Assembly (NCBI GenBank): GCA_035578905.1
Contig: JAQJVL010000248.1
Span: 91,001-155,000, forward strand
Length of the DNA: 64,000 bases
From: Stictocephala bisonia
Taxonomy: Eukaryota > Arthropoda > Insecta > Hemiptera > Membracidae
Direction: 5' to 3'
Part shown: one piece after another, positions 11,181 through 22,394 of the stretch
Position numbering within the stretch: the first letter of the stretch is position 1
How the letters are laid out: the number at the start of each line of letters is the position of its first letter
Made by a program: the position numbers and the translations under genes
Notes under the pieces: model-generated
Database searches by the model: none
Seen by the model: the letters and a program-made list of their open reading frames with translations, nothing else
Told to the model about the DNA's origin: nothing

Positions 11181-11869
11181 TTACCAATTACGTAAATTTT
11201 TTTTATAATTTTTTCAGAAAAGTTAATATCAATGTTCGTTTATACAGAATAAATTCGTTTATTCATCATGTACTAATAATGAAATGGATGTACTTGTTAA
11301 ATTTGGCAATAAATGACTTTTAACCTATGATTAAAATATAATTCCAAACATTATTTTATGATGAGAATTCATACAAATTAATTTTTAAAAAAATAAAAAT
11401 TTTCGTCATTTTTGTTGTTGTAAATGCACTTTAAATTTTCTTTTTAATAAAACTATATTCTTTTTCGTGGTTTCCTCTTACCAATGCAAGGTTCTCACCA
11501 CATTAAAACAAAAAAGATGGTTTTATAATCATATTTGTTGAAATTCTTATGTTGAATTATGACATAATTTTTTTCAAATTTTGAAATCACACATTTTTAT
11601 TTTCCCTTTTTTACTCCTGGCAGCGTTGACAAACTACTTCTTGTTTACTGTGGACCTTGCAGACTCTATTATAGCATTTATAAGGGGGTCAAATGAAACC
11701 TTGGACACTAAACAACACACGGGAACGCGGACCGAAACCGTACACTACTTCTGTCTGACGGGAACAGAGATTAAATGAGTGGGATAGCTTTCTACCTCAC
11801 TCCTTAGTAGAGGAATAGTAAAATAAAAACTGCTGGGGTCAAAAATGACCCCGCCAGGGCAGTAAATGG

Positions 11870-12033
11870 TTGAAGTTAGAATTGAAAACGTTAGTCAGCT
11901 TTTCGATATCTTCAACAGCGTCTATTCTAAAACTTTGTTTTATCGATTCTAAAATGGTTGGCCTATATTGCTTATTAATTAATTCATTAACTATATTCCA
12001 TGTTTTCTTTGTCTCTTTTGAATTTGCAGACAT
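11870..12033 (-). pseudogene. Endonuclease-RT linker of the CR1-like element
   Basis: Minus-strand frame SANSKETKKTWNIVNELINK ... DIEKLTNVFNSNF is the familiar linker between endonuclease and RT in CR1/Jockey-type elements (pattern KKTWxxINxLL ... FNxxF). It stops at the TTAA junction and resumes in frame at 8916, giving NSNFKHTIQTINDEMSG across the junction. Confidence 0.82.
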
Positions 12034-12439
12034 AACTCTAAAATAGTAATTATTTTTTCTGACTAAAAATAGTAATAATTTATATTAAAAAATTAATTAT
12101 TGCAGTTAAATTATTTCCAACTTTTTAAAAATTATTTCTTATCTCATTATTATATTTATCTCTTTTTACAAGAATCCACAAAATTTTTTTGTTCTATCAT
12201 TGATTTTATTCCGTTACTTATCTAAGGGGTTGATTGTTAATTATTTCGTTTATTGGTTTTTGTTTCTGTTTTTAAATTTCGTTCGATTTGTTACAAATGT
12301 TTTTAAATTTCGAAATTATTTCTTCATACATTTGATTTGGGTCATTCAAATTCAAAATATGCCACCAGTTTTTTTTTTTTCTATTTTTAGTTTGACTCTA
12401 CGTGTATCAATTATCCTATGTAACATTACATGTCTATGC

Positions 12440-13270
12440 TTATGAGTATTCTTATTTCTATAACTTATAACTATACGTGTCCGATAGTGATCTGTTATTT
12501 TTTTCTTCTATTACAAATAATCCATATTCGCTATCAAACAGCTTAACATTAATTTTATGTAAACATTTTTCCACTAAATTATTATTATTATATACTCCAA
12601 CCCTCGTAGGGGCTCTAATCGTATTTATTAATCCTGTACAACACATTCAGGTATTTCTCAAAACCTTATATTTCTGATAAGTAGCATAAATTAATATCTT
12701 CTGCTATGATAACATTTTTTCTCTTCTAAAAAAATAGTGAGATAGAATTAATTCAAGTTCATCATTAAATTGGTTAAAATTTTTATGTGAAGGCCTATAG
12801 CACACAATAATTTTCAAAACCAAAGATCTATGCTGTACACTTAAAGCTAATAATTCCATTGAATCATCTATCCAATCACCAATTAACTGTTCACAAATAA
12901 TATTTCCTTGAACAATATAATTATACCTCCACCTTTTCTAACTAGCCTACATCTAAAAACGCTTTAAAACCTCTATTTACAAACAAAGGGGTTTCAACTG
13001 CCTTTATATCCTAATTTAAGTCAATATAATTATTTCTAAACTATTAATTATTGTACTAACATAAGCTTAAGTTCATTCCAATATTCTTAGACTTATAATG
13101 TTAGTACTCAGTATGTTTATATCATACCTACGTACTTGTGAATCCAGAAACTGTTTGCACTCATTAAGTCTATTGAAATTTAAGACGCTCTCGTTAGCAT
13201 TTATATCTGGTACTTCGTTATCAATTTTGATTGTTTTATTAAATATTGATTTTATAAAAAAAAGTGAATA
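12440..13270 (-). pseudogene. APE-type endonuclease remnant of the CR1-like element
   Basis: Minus-strand translations, spread over shifted frames, give the endonuclease landmarks in order: YDINILSTNIISLRN (pattern NIRSLRxN) near 13100; GFKAFLDV and VRKGGGIIIL (pattern RxxRxGGGVxIY) near 12930; LKIIVCYRP then FNQFNDELELIL near 12800; a degraded GDIN segment near 12720; and GLINTIRAPTRVGVYN (pattern EPTRV) near 12600. The DH at the usual catalytic position after the TRV motif is not preserved. This enzyme nicks the target DNA for target-primed reverse transcription; this copy cannot be active. Confidence 0.8.
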
Positions 13271-13351
13271 AAATAACGAATTTAATTAGGCTGTAGTATT
13301 AGGATCATTATACAGTATTACTATTTGATGACTAATTACATATATGAAGTT

Positions 13352-13475
13352 TATACAATCTTGTTTAGGTCATCTGTTTTTACAATTTGAAATGATTTAG
13401 TAAGATTGTCTTTTTTACTATTATACTGTTATCATTGATCCAAATTGAAAATTGTTTATTTTCCCATACAGCATA
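13352..13475 (-). pseudogene. ORF1 C-terminal remnant of the CR1-like element
   Basis: The minus-strand frame FSIWINDNSIIVKK, then after a shift DNLTKSFQIVKTDDLNKIV and a stop, resembles the C terminus of PHD-type ORF1 proteins (pattern FVWVRxGxIxxRK ... DLxKI). It is separated from the rest of ORF1 by about 740 bp of CA-rich DNA. The FxIW segment also appears at the other side of that insert (about 14213-14230), so the two sides overlap slightly. Confidence 0.7.
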
Positions 13476-13479
13476 CAAA

Positions 13480-14210
13480 ATTTACATGTTTTCCTTATTT
13501 TAACAGTATAAAAATAAGACGCTTAAGATAAAAACTATATATATGTACCATTGCAATTTATCTTAACTAAACTAAAAACTACCAAAACTGCTGCAGGGAA
13601 ATATACTGACATGCAAGGGGATCAGAAATGTCCCCTGTCTGCATGCAGGAGCTCAGTTGGACTTAGACTGTAAAAATATAATATTATTTAAAGGAAAACA
13701 AAAAATAACTTGCATGCAGTCATTGCCAGGTAAGCCTACATACACATACACGAGCGCTCGCGCACACGCACACCCACACGCACACACACGCTCGCACACA
13801 CCCACACACACATCCCCCCCACATACAAACATTCTCACACGCGCGCACGCCCACACATACTCTCGCGCACCTACACACACTCGCACGCCTACACTCACGC
13901 GTGCTCACGTACATCCACACACATACGCACACTCACTATCTCGCGCACCTACACACACTCGCACACCTACACCCGCGCACGCTCACTCTCTCACGCACCT
14001 AAACACACTCGCACACCCACATACTCACCCACTCCCGCACACACATTGAGAGTTAGAAGAACCCATTTATTTTTAAGTTTGTCACTATTCATTCAAGACT
14101 GATTAGGATAGTTAATTATAACTTAGCATAACGTTTTGGTAATCGTATGTGTGTTTGTACAACACATGGTTATAGTTGTACAAATTGTATTGAATATTAA
14201 TAAATAATGT
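13480..14210. mobile_element. Insertion of unknown type within ORF1, containing a CA-rich array
   Basis: About 730 bp interrupt the ORF1 C terminus. The two junctions share a related 16-bp segment (ATTGATCCAAATTGAA at the left, ATTTGGACCAAATGAA at the right), which could be a diverged target duplication or ORF1 overlap. The interior has the CA-rich repeat (13737-14045) and the right edge carries AATAAATAATG, like a poly(A) signal. I cannot assign a family. Confidence 0.4.
13737..14045 (+). repeat. Interrupted (CA)n / CACG-rich microsatellite
   Basis: About 310 bp consist almost only of C, A and scattered G and T (CACACGCACACCCACACG and similar), with a loose higher unit of roughly 40-50 bp around CGCACCTACACACACTCGCA. 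Frames remain open on both strands because of composition; these are not genes. Confidence 0.93.
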
Positions 14211-14227
14211 TATTTGGACCAAATGAA

Positions 14228-14945
14228 TCTGTATCCCTTAGTTTTCCTTATTTGATTTGTTTTAGCCTCTAATTCTGTAAAAATATGGCGTAAGGTGATC
14301 ATTAAAAAAATTGGTTCCTCTGGATGAATGTAGTCTACTGATCAAAGATACTTTAGGCCTACATTTTTTGGCTTTCCTAACTTCAGTGTCCCTTATTTCT
14401 CTGGTAGTACACTGGACAATGATGGAAGATGGTGTTTTGCTGGAAGGCAGACGATGGGCAGTTACTTCTTCTCTTCTGAGATTTATGTCCATCAGTTGTA
14501 GTAGATCACAAACTTTCTTCCCAACGTCCTCCATCTAACAGTGAGGGATGCTTGTGACAATTAAGTTTTTACTTCTCCCATATTGTTTTTGTACTTATAT
14601 GGATAATTTAAAATCTTCCATGTCATTCTTAAGTTGTTCCGTTTTTGACTCTATTTCTATCTTCAATTTGATTTATTAATATAGTGATATTATCTACTCT
14701 CTCCTGTATAATTTTCTCTTGTTTTTTAAACATAGCCTCTAAAAATCGTTTTAGTGCTATGAATGTAGTATGAACATCATCAGGTTCTTGTTCACCTTCT
14801 TCACTTTGAGATCTGGGCTTTTTTGTTCTGCAATTAATGCATTCCCGTTCATTTTATAATTTATTACTTTTAGCTTTCCATGTAGATTTCTTCACTCCGG
14901 AACAGATATAATGAAAACTACTATTACATTTGCTATCTAACTATT
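14228..14945 (-). pseudogene. ORF1 of the CR1-like element: PHD finger, coiled coil, RNA-binding domain
   Basis: The minus strand opens with a PHD-type finger: KCNSSFHYICSGVKKSTW then ECINCRTKK (Cys, His and Trp in the usual order), with an in-frame stop between the halves. A charged stretch (RSQSEEGEQEPDD) and a coiled-coil-like helix (LKRFLEAMFKKQEKIIQE) follow. After frameshifts comes an RRM-like part: NLIVTSIPHC, VTAHRLPSSKTPSSIIVQ, REIRDTEVRKAKK and NFFNDHLTPYFYR (pattern IYINExLTP). A final block in a shifted frame (ELEAKTNQIRKTKGYRFIW) matches the family's C-terminal region. ORF1 proteins of this type bind element RNA. At least three frameshifts and two stops are visible. Confidence 0.82.
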
Positions 14946-14959
14946 GTAAAATGATCTCC

Positions 14960-17900
14960 ATCTGTTGGCAGATCTTCTTTACATTGTTTATCTGTATTCC
15001 AATGAATATTATATTAGTTATTGACAGGAGTACCGGTATAGTATTTTAAATAGATTTAACTCAACTTCAGTGTAGACAAACTAACCTCAAATGTGGCTCC
15101 ACTCCAAAAAATTATTTATAGTTTTAGTATTCGCTATATATTTATGAAAAGTCTATTTATTTTATAATATTTATGATCCTTTAACTACCTTATTTTAAAA
15201 TTATTTCATATTAATTAGTATTTTTTGACCAAAGGTAACAAAACTTTAAGAGGATCGAAATTGTGAGACTTAACTTGCTGGAAACTGCAAAGAGTAATAA
15301 AGGTGACTCACATCATTCTAATGTCATAAATGTAATATTTAGCTATTCAAAATTCATCCAAATCAATTTATATAAACCTTTAAAAAGGACTCTAAAAGTA
15401 AAAAAATATTTCTTTTATTAAAGGAGTCAAACAAATTACTGAAGATATATAATTTGAGCATTTAGGCAGTATTGAGCTACTTAGCAGTTCAGACAGCCAT
15501 TGAACATATATCAACATAAAGGCTGCTAATTTTTTGCAAACTTTACTGTTAAATAACTTTCAAATTAAACATTTAAGGGCGTATTCAACTTCACACCCCC
15601 TCGCTTTGCTTGAAAACTTTAGGCCTGGACTGTCCATCGTTCTTGGAAACAGTTTACTTCACCAGCCAAGTTGCAATTCTTTATGGCTTAAGAAATTCTC
15701 AAACATACTATTGGGTCCTTTTCCAGTCAATCCATGTTAAATTCCAAGGAAATCACTTGTGAGACCCCTGCAGACCGAGACCACCATTCCGTATGCCTTT
15801 GGAACGTAACAAGGCCGTTAACATGAATTCAATACAATATTATTGTTAACAAAGTTTTATCAAATCAATTCTTTTTATTTCATCGAATATGTATTGACAC
15901 TTTCAAAAAAATATGATTACGGTTTTGCTGCTTATTTGGAAAATGTCTTAATAACGAAATTGAAAACAACACTTCATCTCTTATACGAAAATATTACTTG
16001 CATGTAACACTAATTAATTTACATCATACAATTTCCATAAATGTATAACTACTGATAATTTTCGTCTAATTAATTTGTACTTAAAGAACACATGCTCTTA
16101 TTTAGTATTCTTGGTAAGTATTCTCAGCCAAAGGTACTGATACAAATGTTAAGACGTTAAGTATATACTGAACGGTTTTCATACAGCTGGAGCAAAGCAA
16201 GAAGTCACTGACTTTCTATCTCAAATGAACACTGTACAAAAATTGTTTTTCTTGAGGAATATTTGACTTATTTAATTTAGTAAAATATATATAATGTATT
16301 TTTAAGCTTGGAAATATAAACTGAGATTAATTAGTCAGTTTTATATACGCATGCTTGTATACAGATGTAAAATTTATTCTATTAAAACATGATTGCTAAC
16401 AATGTAAAATATTGTACATATGTACTCTCTTATGTGATAGGTTACTCAATAATATAATACATGTGTCAACATTTTAAAATAACACTAAAACTCTTATTGA
16501 CAAATGAAATTCTTAAATATTGTTAAGTCGTTTATTTATATTTATATCCAGATCGATTCCTACAAGTTATATAGTAGCTATTTTTTTTGGGTTCGAGTCT
16601 CCAAGTCGAAATAAAATCTTGCCGCGTTAGTGACACACTTATGACTAACGTCCATAATTCAGTTCTATCTGATCAAGAAAGAAACTTAAAACTTAACTAA
16701 AAAAAAACAACAGCTGTAAAAGAAAAAAAAATGCAATATGTAAAAACGTTGGCTAGGCTAGTTTTGTTATGTCACTAAGTTATTATGTAATATTTTTATG
16801 AGGCTTGGCTTAAAACAAATCAAAATTAGGTACAATTTAAAGAGGAACAGTGAAAACATTCTTAATATTTTATTCTATAAAACATTCAAATGTAGCTTAA
16901 ACGAATGCAACGTATTATTCTTACTAATTTTGTAACAAGTAACATTTTAGTTTCAGTTTGGAAATTATACAAGATTTATAGTTAGTAAAAAAATATTACG
17001 TTTGAAATATATCTTTATACAAAACGATAACTGAAATGAAACCAATAATAATTGTGAATAAGACCAGACTATCTTATTCCAGTTAACCTCAGTTATTATT
17101 TGTGTTAACGTTTCTTCATAATCACTTTCACAACTTCCCGATGTCATTGAATCCTTGCCGTAAGTCTGGTTCTGAATAAACTACTCGGTAAACGTTTTTA
17201 AAACTACGAGTAGCATATGGGTATAAATAATCAAACAATAAAAAAGTTTTAAAACAAGTTTATTACTGCTTTAAATGTGTACTTGTGGCACGTTTATGAC
17301 TATGTTTCTAAACTTTAACAATATGTAAATAAGTATTCACTGTAGTAATTGTTGTGTTAGTGTGTTCTTAATGTATATAATTAAGCTTTACCTAATAAAT
17401 ATATTATACATACAAATACCAAATTCTATCATAATTTCAAATTGCAATAATTTAGTAGTCAGCTCAGCTAGTAAGTGTGTTCTCTTCAATGTGCTAAAAA
17501 TAATCGTAATATGTAGAAAACGTCAAAATCTTCTCTAAGCTGCACATAAAGTATTTATCGGTAAAACCTTGGTTTTTTTGTTGACTTAAAAACTCTTATT
17601 TCAAATTATAAATGAATTACTTTAGTCTTCTTAAGTAAGTATACTTTAATTTACACTATTTCAAAGGTCCTTGGAATGGGAAAAAATTGTTTGCCAAATC
17701 CTCACGTCTAGTTGCAATGATAGGTTAATTAGGACAGGACTGAATGCTGAAGGGACTTCACCCCCAAAACGTTCATTAGACCCTTGTAATCTGTGTAAGA
17801 ATTTAGAATAGGTAAGTACAGGAAAATTTAAAATCTTGTTTAAATATTCCTGTTTTGCCAGGTAGTGTGAATTCGGAAATGTTTACTAGCCAACATCAAA

Positions 17901-18615
17901 CTGGTTTGACAGGGGTGTGAATTTGGACGTGGCTGCTGGTACCCATAATGAGGTGAATTTGAATACACCATACTCAATAGGCCTCTTTAGCAGAATAATG
18001 ACACACAACTACTTTGGCTTTAGTTGTGATATAGGCTGTTTTTGACATTGACAGTTTGTAGGAAAAGTAGGACATCCTAACCTCTAAAAACGTATTTAGA
18101 TATGCATACTACTGTATTTTTAATTATACCTATCGTACGCACTCTTCTAAAAGGTGTATGTGTTTTGAAGGTTAAACGTTTATCTGTCCTAAATACATAA
18201 CTTAGACCAGATTATATCATACGACTACACTTTTTCGCTTTATTATGTATATTGAATTGTTATTTCAGAGCAGATGTGACAAGAGCGGAGGGTAGAGAAG
18301 CGCAGAAGACAAACGGTCAGATTGATGTGTGGGGATATCAGCTGACCAGTGATAGAATATATTCCCGCCGTTCGGTTATTTTATTCGACTAAGTAACTAA
18401 ATAGTTTCCAACTAATATAAAATTGTTTACTACTTGTCTAAAATTAGCCTATTCTATCCGCATATGAAACTAATTTTTGTTAGTTCATTACCATGACTAA
18501 AATAAGATGTAAACTTCAACTATAAACTAAATTAGATACAAATTACAGCCAGAATCTGTCCGAAAAAATAATAAAACATTTTTTAACTAATAACCTAGCA
18601 AAATGTTCTTAACAA
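14960..18615. other. 3.6-kb AT-rich stretch, no gene or element recognised
   Basis: No sustained coding pattern, TIR pair or tandem array was recognised. Slightly GC-richer blocks at 15560-15800 and 17690-17960 may be old dispersed repeats (both contain a GAATTTGAATACAC-like or complementary segment). Confidence 0.35.
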
Positions 18616-18619
18616 TGGT

Positions 18620-19066
18620 TATTTTTTGGATCTTTTCCGTTAATTCACTATCATTACCATAACTTAGGTTAACCTAACATAACCAAACCAAACCTAACAT
18701 AACATAACCAAACCTAACATAACCTAACCAAACCTAAGATAACCTAAACAAACCTAACATAACCTAACCAAACCTATTATAACCTAAACAAACTTAACAT
18801 AACCTAACCAAACCTAAAATAACCTAACTAAACCTAACATAACCTAAACAAACCTAACATAACCTAACCAAACCTATAATAACTTAAACAAACCTAACCA
18901 AATGTAACATAACCTAACCAAACCTAACATAATGAAACCAAACCTAACATAATCTATCAAAACCTAACACAACATAACCAAATCTAACATAATATAAACA
19001 AACATAACATAACCTAACCAAAGTAGTAGTAGCGAATTAATGGAAAAGATCCTACTTTTTAAAGCA
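18620..19066. mobile_element. Inverted-repeat structure enclosing telomere-like repeats
   Basis: A segment at 18627-18660 (GGATCTTTTCCGTTAATTC and following) is matched in inverted orientation at 19024-19062 (GAATTAATGGAAAAGATCC). The arms of about 35-40 bp directly border the AACCTAACC-type array, so array and arms form one unit. It could be a small TIR element with an expanded core or a fold-back repair product. No clear target duplication was identified. Confidence 0.6.
18657..19022 (+). repeat. Degenerate (AACCTAACCAAACCTAACAT)n, telomere-like
   Basis: The basic unit is 20 bp and about 18 units are present, with frequent single-base changes. It is built from CCTAA/CCAAA/CATAA pentamers related to the arthropod telomere repeat (CCTAA)n. 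It is interstitial, since unrelated sequence lies on both sides, and is bordered by inverted repeats. Confidence 0.92.
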
Positions 19067-19920
19067 ACATAGATTTCAAATCAGACACAAAATAAAATAA
19101 GGGTATTTAGTTCCTTACAGTCCTGTAGTTCCATACAGCTGAATATGGTTGCTTTGTACTGCACAAGTTATTTCCTGCTAATTGTCCGTGTTTTATTTGT
19201 TATAAAAGTAGTCGCTCAATAGATTCGTCCCTTAATTGGCGGACGATAAGTGTAACATTGTCAAATTCAACAGTGGACACAACCAAACTGAACATTCGAT
19301 GGTGTGATGTTATTGTTGTTGATTGTCTCCTTATGTACCCAGTACAGAGTGCTGCACTTCTCCCCTCTTATTACAACTGCTCTTCTGTAATTTATGCACT
19401 TTCTAGACGCTTCTAAAACTACGATTAATTTTTAAAAAAGAGGTAACAAATGATTTTATATTTAGGTATATGGGAGGTTGTTTTGAACCTTAGAAAACTC
19501 GTTTGTAACAGTGTAAAACAGTAACTTTTAAAAATAAAATTTTCAACAATTTTTTAATTTTACATGTTTTTTATGCTAACAGGAATATATGCCTCATTGC
19601 CATCTCTCCGGTGAAAACATGCGAAAATTCATATATTTTCATTAGTATTTGCTTTCATCTTGCATGTGGTCATACTAAATACGCGATTTATCGCGAAAGT
19701 AGTTTTTCACTAATATCTCGATCATTTTCAGTTTTAAAACAAAATAGTTTTGAAATTTGTGTTCAGCGTGAAAACCACATATATATAAATCACGCTGGAT
19801 AACGGAGAAATAACTAAAAATACGATTAGCAAAAATGTAAAATTTCCGATTTATTTATTACAATATGAGTTTTCTGTGGAATCAAAACTATATTACCTGA
19901 CCTGTACAGAATATAATATA
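19067..19920. other. Spacer with a dispersed-repeat fragment
   Basis: No gene was seen. Around 19735-19775 the sequence AAAATAGTTTTGAAATTTG followed by TGTTCAGCG matches a family also seen at 52300-52340 and, inverted, near 29985-30020. Confidence 0.4.
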
Positions 19921-22394
19921 CAGGGTGAATGGTACGTGGTGTTTAAAAGTTTAAGGGCTTAAACTACATGCTTGGGGCTACTTAAAAACGCAAATTTCAG
20001 TTTTATATGCCAAATGGTTAGAGTGGTATGTTCAAATTAAGATTTTTTTAAATCGTGGACCTAACCATAAAAAAGCGTTATTACTTACACAAAAAAACAT
20101 ATTTTTTAAACTGTGACACCATTTTTGAAATCTACATTAAATTTTCAACAAGAATAATGAGCTAGTAAGATGCGTAAATTAAGGTTGGTATTTAAAATTA
20201 TGCGTTAAAGTAAAAAAAACATATTTTTGTAAAATTTTAAACAATGTTTTACGCGTAGTTACTAAATTGTGGTAACGGATATAATGTGTCAAGCTATACA
20301 GAAAACTGCACAATTTAATGTTCGTTTCAGTGATATGCTTTTGTTTGTATTATCGTACAATGTTCCATTTTTATTATTATTTGAATAGAAAGAAACACAG
20401 AGTGGTTAAAAAATTGTAAGACTATCTTACAAGCCAGCAACTAGGACTGGACATTCAAATAACGTCATGTGATTAAAAACACATGTAAATCAGGGACGAA
20501 TGGGGTTTTATCACAATTCTTAGACCCGGAATACACCCCAACCTTAGCAATAGTTTTGTCTGTTGTTCTTAATGACTGGGAAATTCCACTACCTGCTTAG
20601 TTTAACAAAAGTTAATTTCTTTTAAAGCAACCTTATCACGAGGAAAACTGGAATCCATTATCTATTTACTCTTTAGACCGGTTCTGTGTATAAGCCATTG
20701 AGTTCTGTAGCATCATGGAGTTCACTACAAGAGAATATACAGAAATGCACTTTGTTTATGGATTTTGTAACGGCAATGCACTTGCTGCGCAAAGAGAGTA
20801 CATACAGTTTAAGGTACCCAGATCGAAAAGCTCCCAGCCCACAGGTGTTCACTATACTTCACCAGAGGTTATTGGAAATTGGAAAAGTTCAAAGAAAGTC
20901 TTCTGAGGTAGGTCCAGTTAATTATGATGTAGGTGTTGAAGAATTGATTCTAAATACATTTCAAGAAAACCCAGAGAGTAGTAGTAGGGCAATTGCGGCT
21001 CAACTAAATGTTTCACAGTGGAAAGTGTTGGATATTCTTCATAGAAACAAGTTTCATCCGTACCACTTCACGCCTGTACAAGCACTTGAAGCTCAAGACT
21101 TCGCTCCTCGTGTTCAGTTCTGTAGATGGTTGCTCAATAGCGATATTGAGCAGTATCATTTCTTTAAAAAGATCCTTTGGACAGATGAGGCCATATTAAC
21201 TGGACAGGGAATCTTTAATACACATAATATGCAAATGTGGGTGGAAGATAACCCAAGAGCAACCAAAGAACGATATTTTCAAAGTATATTTCACATTATG
21301 GTATGGGTTGGGGTAGTTGGTGAAACGATTATTGGCCCACATTTTTTCGAGGGAAACCTTAACGGGGAACGCTTTTTGGACTTTTTACAGCAAGGTCTCT
21401 CTTTGCTGCTAGACCATCTCAACCAAGAAAAAAGAGACAGTCTCATTTTCCATCAAGATGGAGCTACACCGCATTTCACCGCACAAGTGCGTCTCTGGTT
21501 GACGCTCTATTATCCTACATGGATTGGACGGGGTGGGACCGTACCGTGGCCAGCTAGATCGCCGGACTTTAGTCCTATGGATTTCTGTGTATGGGTATGG
21601 ATGAAACAAAAAGTCTATTCTGCACCTATCAACACAGGACAAGACCTGAGGGAGAGAATAACTGCGGCTGCTGAAGTAGTGCACCAAGAAGTCTCTACAA
21701 AAGTGACAGTTCAACAAATGCACAAGAGATCACGGGCCTGCATCATAAATGGGGGAAGGCAGTTTGAACAACATTTGTAAATCTTATTCTTTTAAGTTGA
21801 CCTTTTTTCCAATTATTTTTACGAATGTAATTAGTATGTCTTAATATTATGTCAAATCAAAGTATTATAATCTTTCTTGTAATAAATAGTCAAAGCTTCA
21901 AGTTTTCTGCAAACTATGTTTTAATTCAGTTTCACCTAACGCTTTCGATGACGAAACAAAATAATTAAAATCACAATTATACCATTGAATAGAACAATAA
22001 ATTATGCAGTTTCCTGTATGGTTTGACACATTATGTCCGTTACCATAATTTAGTAACTACGCGTAAAACATTGTTTACAATTTTACAAAAATATGATTTT
22101 TTTACTTTAACGCATAATTTTAAATACCAACCTTAATTTACGCATCTTACTAGCTCATTATTCTTGTTGAAAATTTAATGTAGATTTCAAAATGGTGTCA
22201 CAGTTTAAAAAATATGTTTTTTTTTGTGTAAGTAATAACGTTTTTTTATGGTTAGGTCCACGATTTAAAAAATCTTAATTTGAACATACCACTCTAACCA
22301 TTTGGCATATAAAACTGAAATTTGTGTTTTTAAGTAGCCCCAAGCATGTAGTTTAAGCCCTTAAATTTTTAAACACCACGTACCATTCACCCTG
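19921..22394 (+). mobile_element. Mariner-like DNA transposon with about 400-bp TIRs (2474 bp)
   Basis: The element runs from CAGGGTGAATGG to CCATTCACCCTG and is flanked by TA at 19919-19920 and 22395-22396. Left (19921 to about 20325) and right (about 21985 to 22394) ends are long inverted repeats with only scattered differences, which suggests fairly recent insertion. Between them is a single transposase gene. TA duplication, TIR start and transposase type place it in the IS630-Tc1-mariner superfamily. TIRs of this length are much longer than the roughly 28 bp of classic mariners. It would be non-autonomous now because of one frameshift in the transposase. Confidence 0.95.
20715..21780 (+). 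pseudogene. Mariner-like DDD transposase with a single frameshift
   Basis: The protein starts MEFTTREYTEMHFVYGFCNG, the N-terminal HTH found in many insect mariner-like transposases. At about 20806-20812 one extra base (in CAGTTTAAGG) forces a switch to the frame reading RYPDRKAPSPQVFTILHQRL, which stays open to the stop at 21778-21780. The ATG at 20686 belongs to that second frame and is not the true start. A second HTH lies around AIAAQLNVSQWKVLDILH. Catalytic residues appear intact: Asp at 21184 (LWTDEA), Asp at 21457 (HQDGATPHF) and Asp at 21580 (SPMDF). Aligning the last with the mariner third Asp gives 90 and 40 intervening residues, against 34 for the second gap in classic mariners; the extra residues are around WIGRGGTVPW. 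Length about 355 residues is normal. Confidence 0.93.

Larger units (their letters stand above)
8921..11869. mobile_element. piggyBac-like element (TTAA termini) carrying a retrotransposon
   Basis: The ends form an imperfect TIR: CCCTTAACTAAACTGG at the left and, read inward from the right, CCATTTACTGCCCTGG. A TTAA at 8917-8920 and a one-base variant TTGA at 11870-11873 are the expected 4-bp target copies. Each end has a subterminal palindrome: GAGGTCACTATTGACCCC at 8965-8982 and GGGGTCAAAAATGACCCC at 11835-11852. These features match piggyBac-superfamily termini. No piggyBac transposase remains; the interior is largely a plus-strand non-LTR retrotransposon. The insert interrupts the CR1-like element between its endonuclease and RT, and the frame is continuous when it is removed. 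Confidence 0.72.
6600..14950 (-). mobile_element. CR1-like non-LTR retrotransposon, decayed and split by nested insertions
   Basis: Read on the minus strand, pieces follow in the right order for a two-ORF non-LTR element: PHD-type finger and coiled coil, RNA-binding-like domain, ORF1 C terminus, APE-type endonuclease, linker, reverse transcriptase up to QGS, YADD motif and RT C-terminal part. Three inserts (7110-8157, 8921-11869 and about 13480-14210) total roughly 4.7 kb, leaving about 3.6 kb, a plausible near full-length element. At two breaks the frame is restored when the insert and one target copy are removed, which argues strongly for a single original element. Stops and frameshifts throughout show it is dead. 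The PHD-type ORF1 favours the CR1/L2 side of the tree, but the clade is inferred by eye. Confidence 0.8.

Noticed and set aside
13653..14049. Open frames of about 70-130 codons in the CA-rich region
   Set aside because: Low-complexity composition keeps frames open in both directions.
20686..20714. ATG at 20686 as the transposase start
   Set aside because: Its frame upstream of about 20806 gives no transposase homology. The recognisable N-terminal HTH starts at 20715 in another frame, joined by a frameshift.
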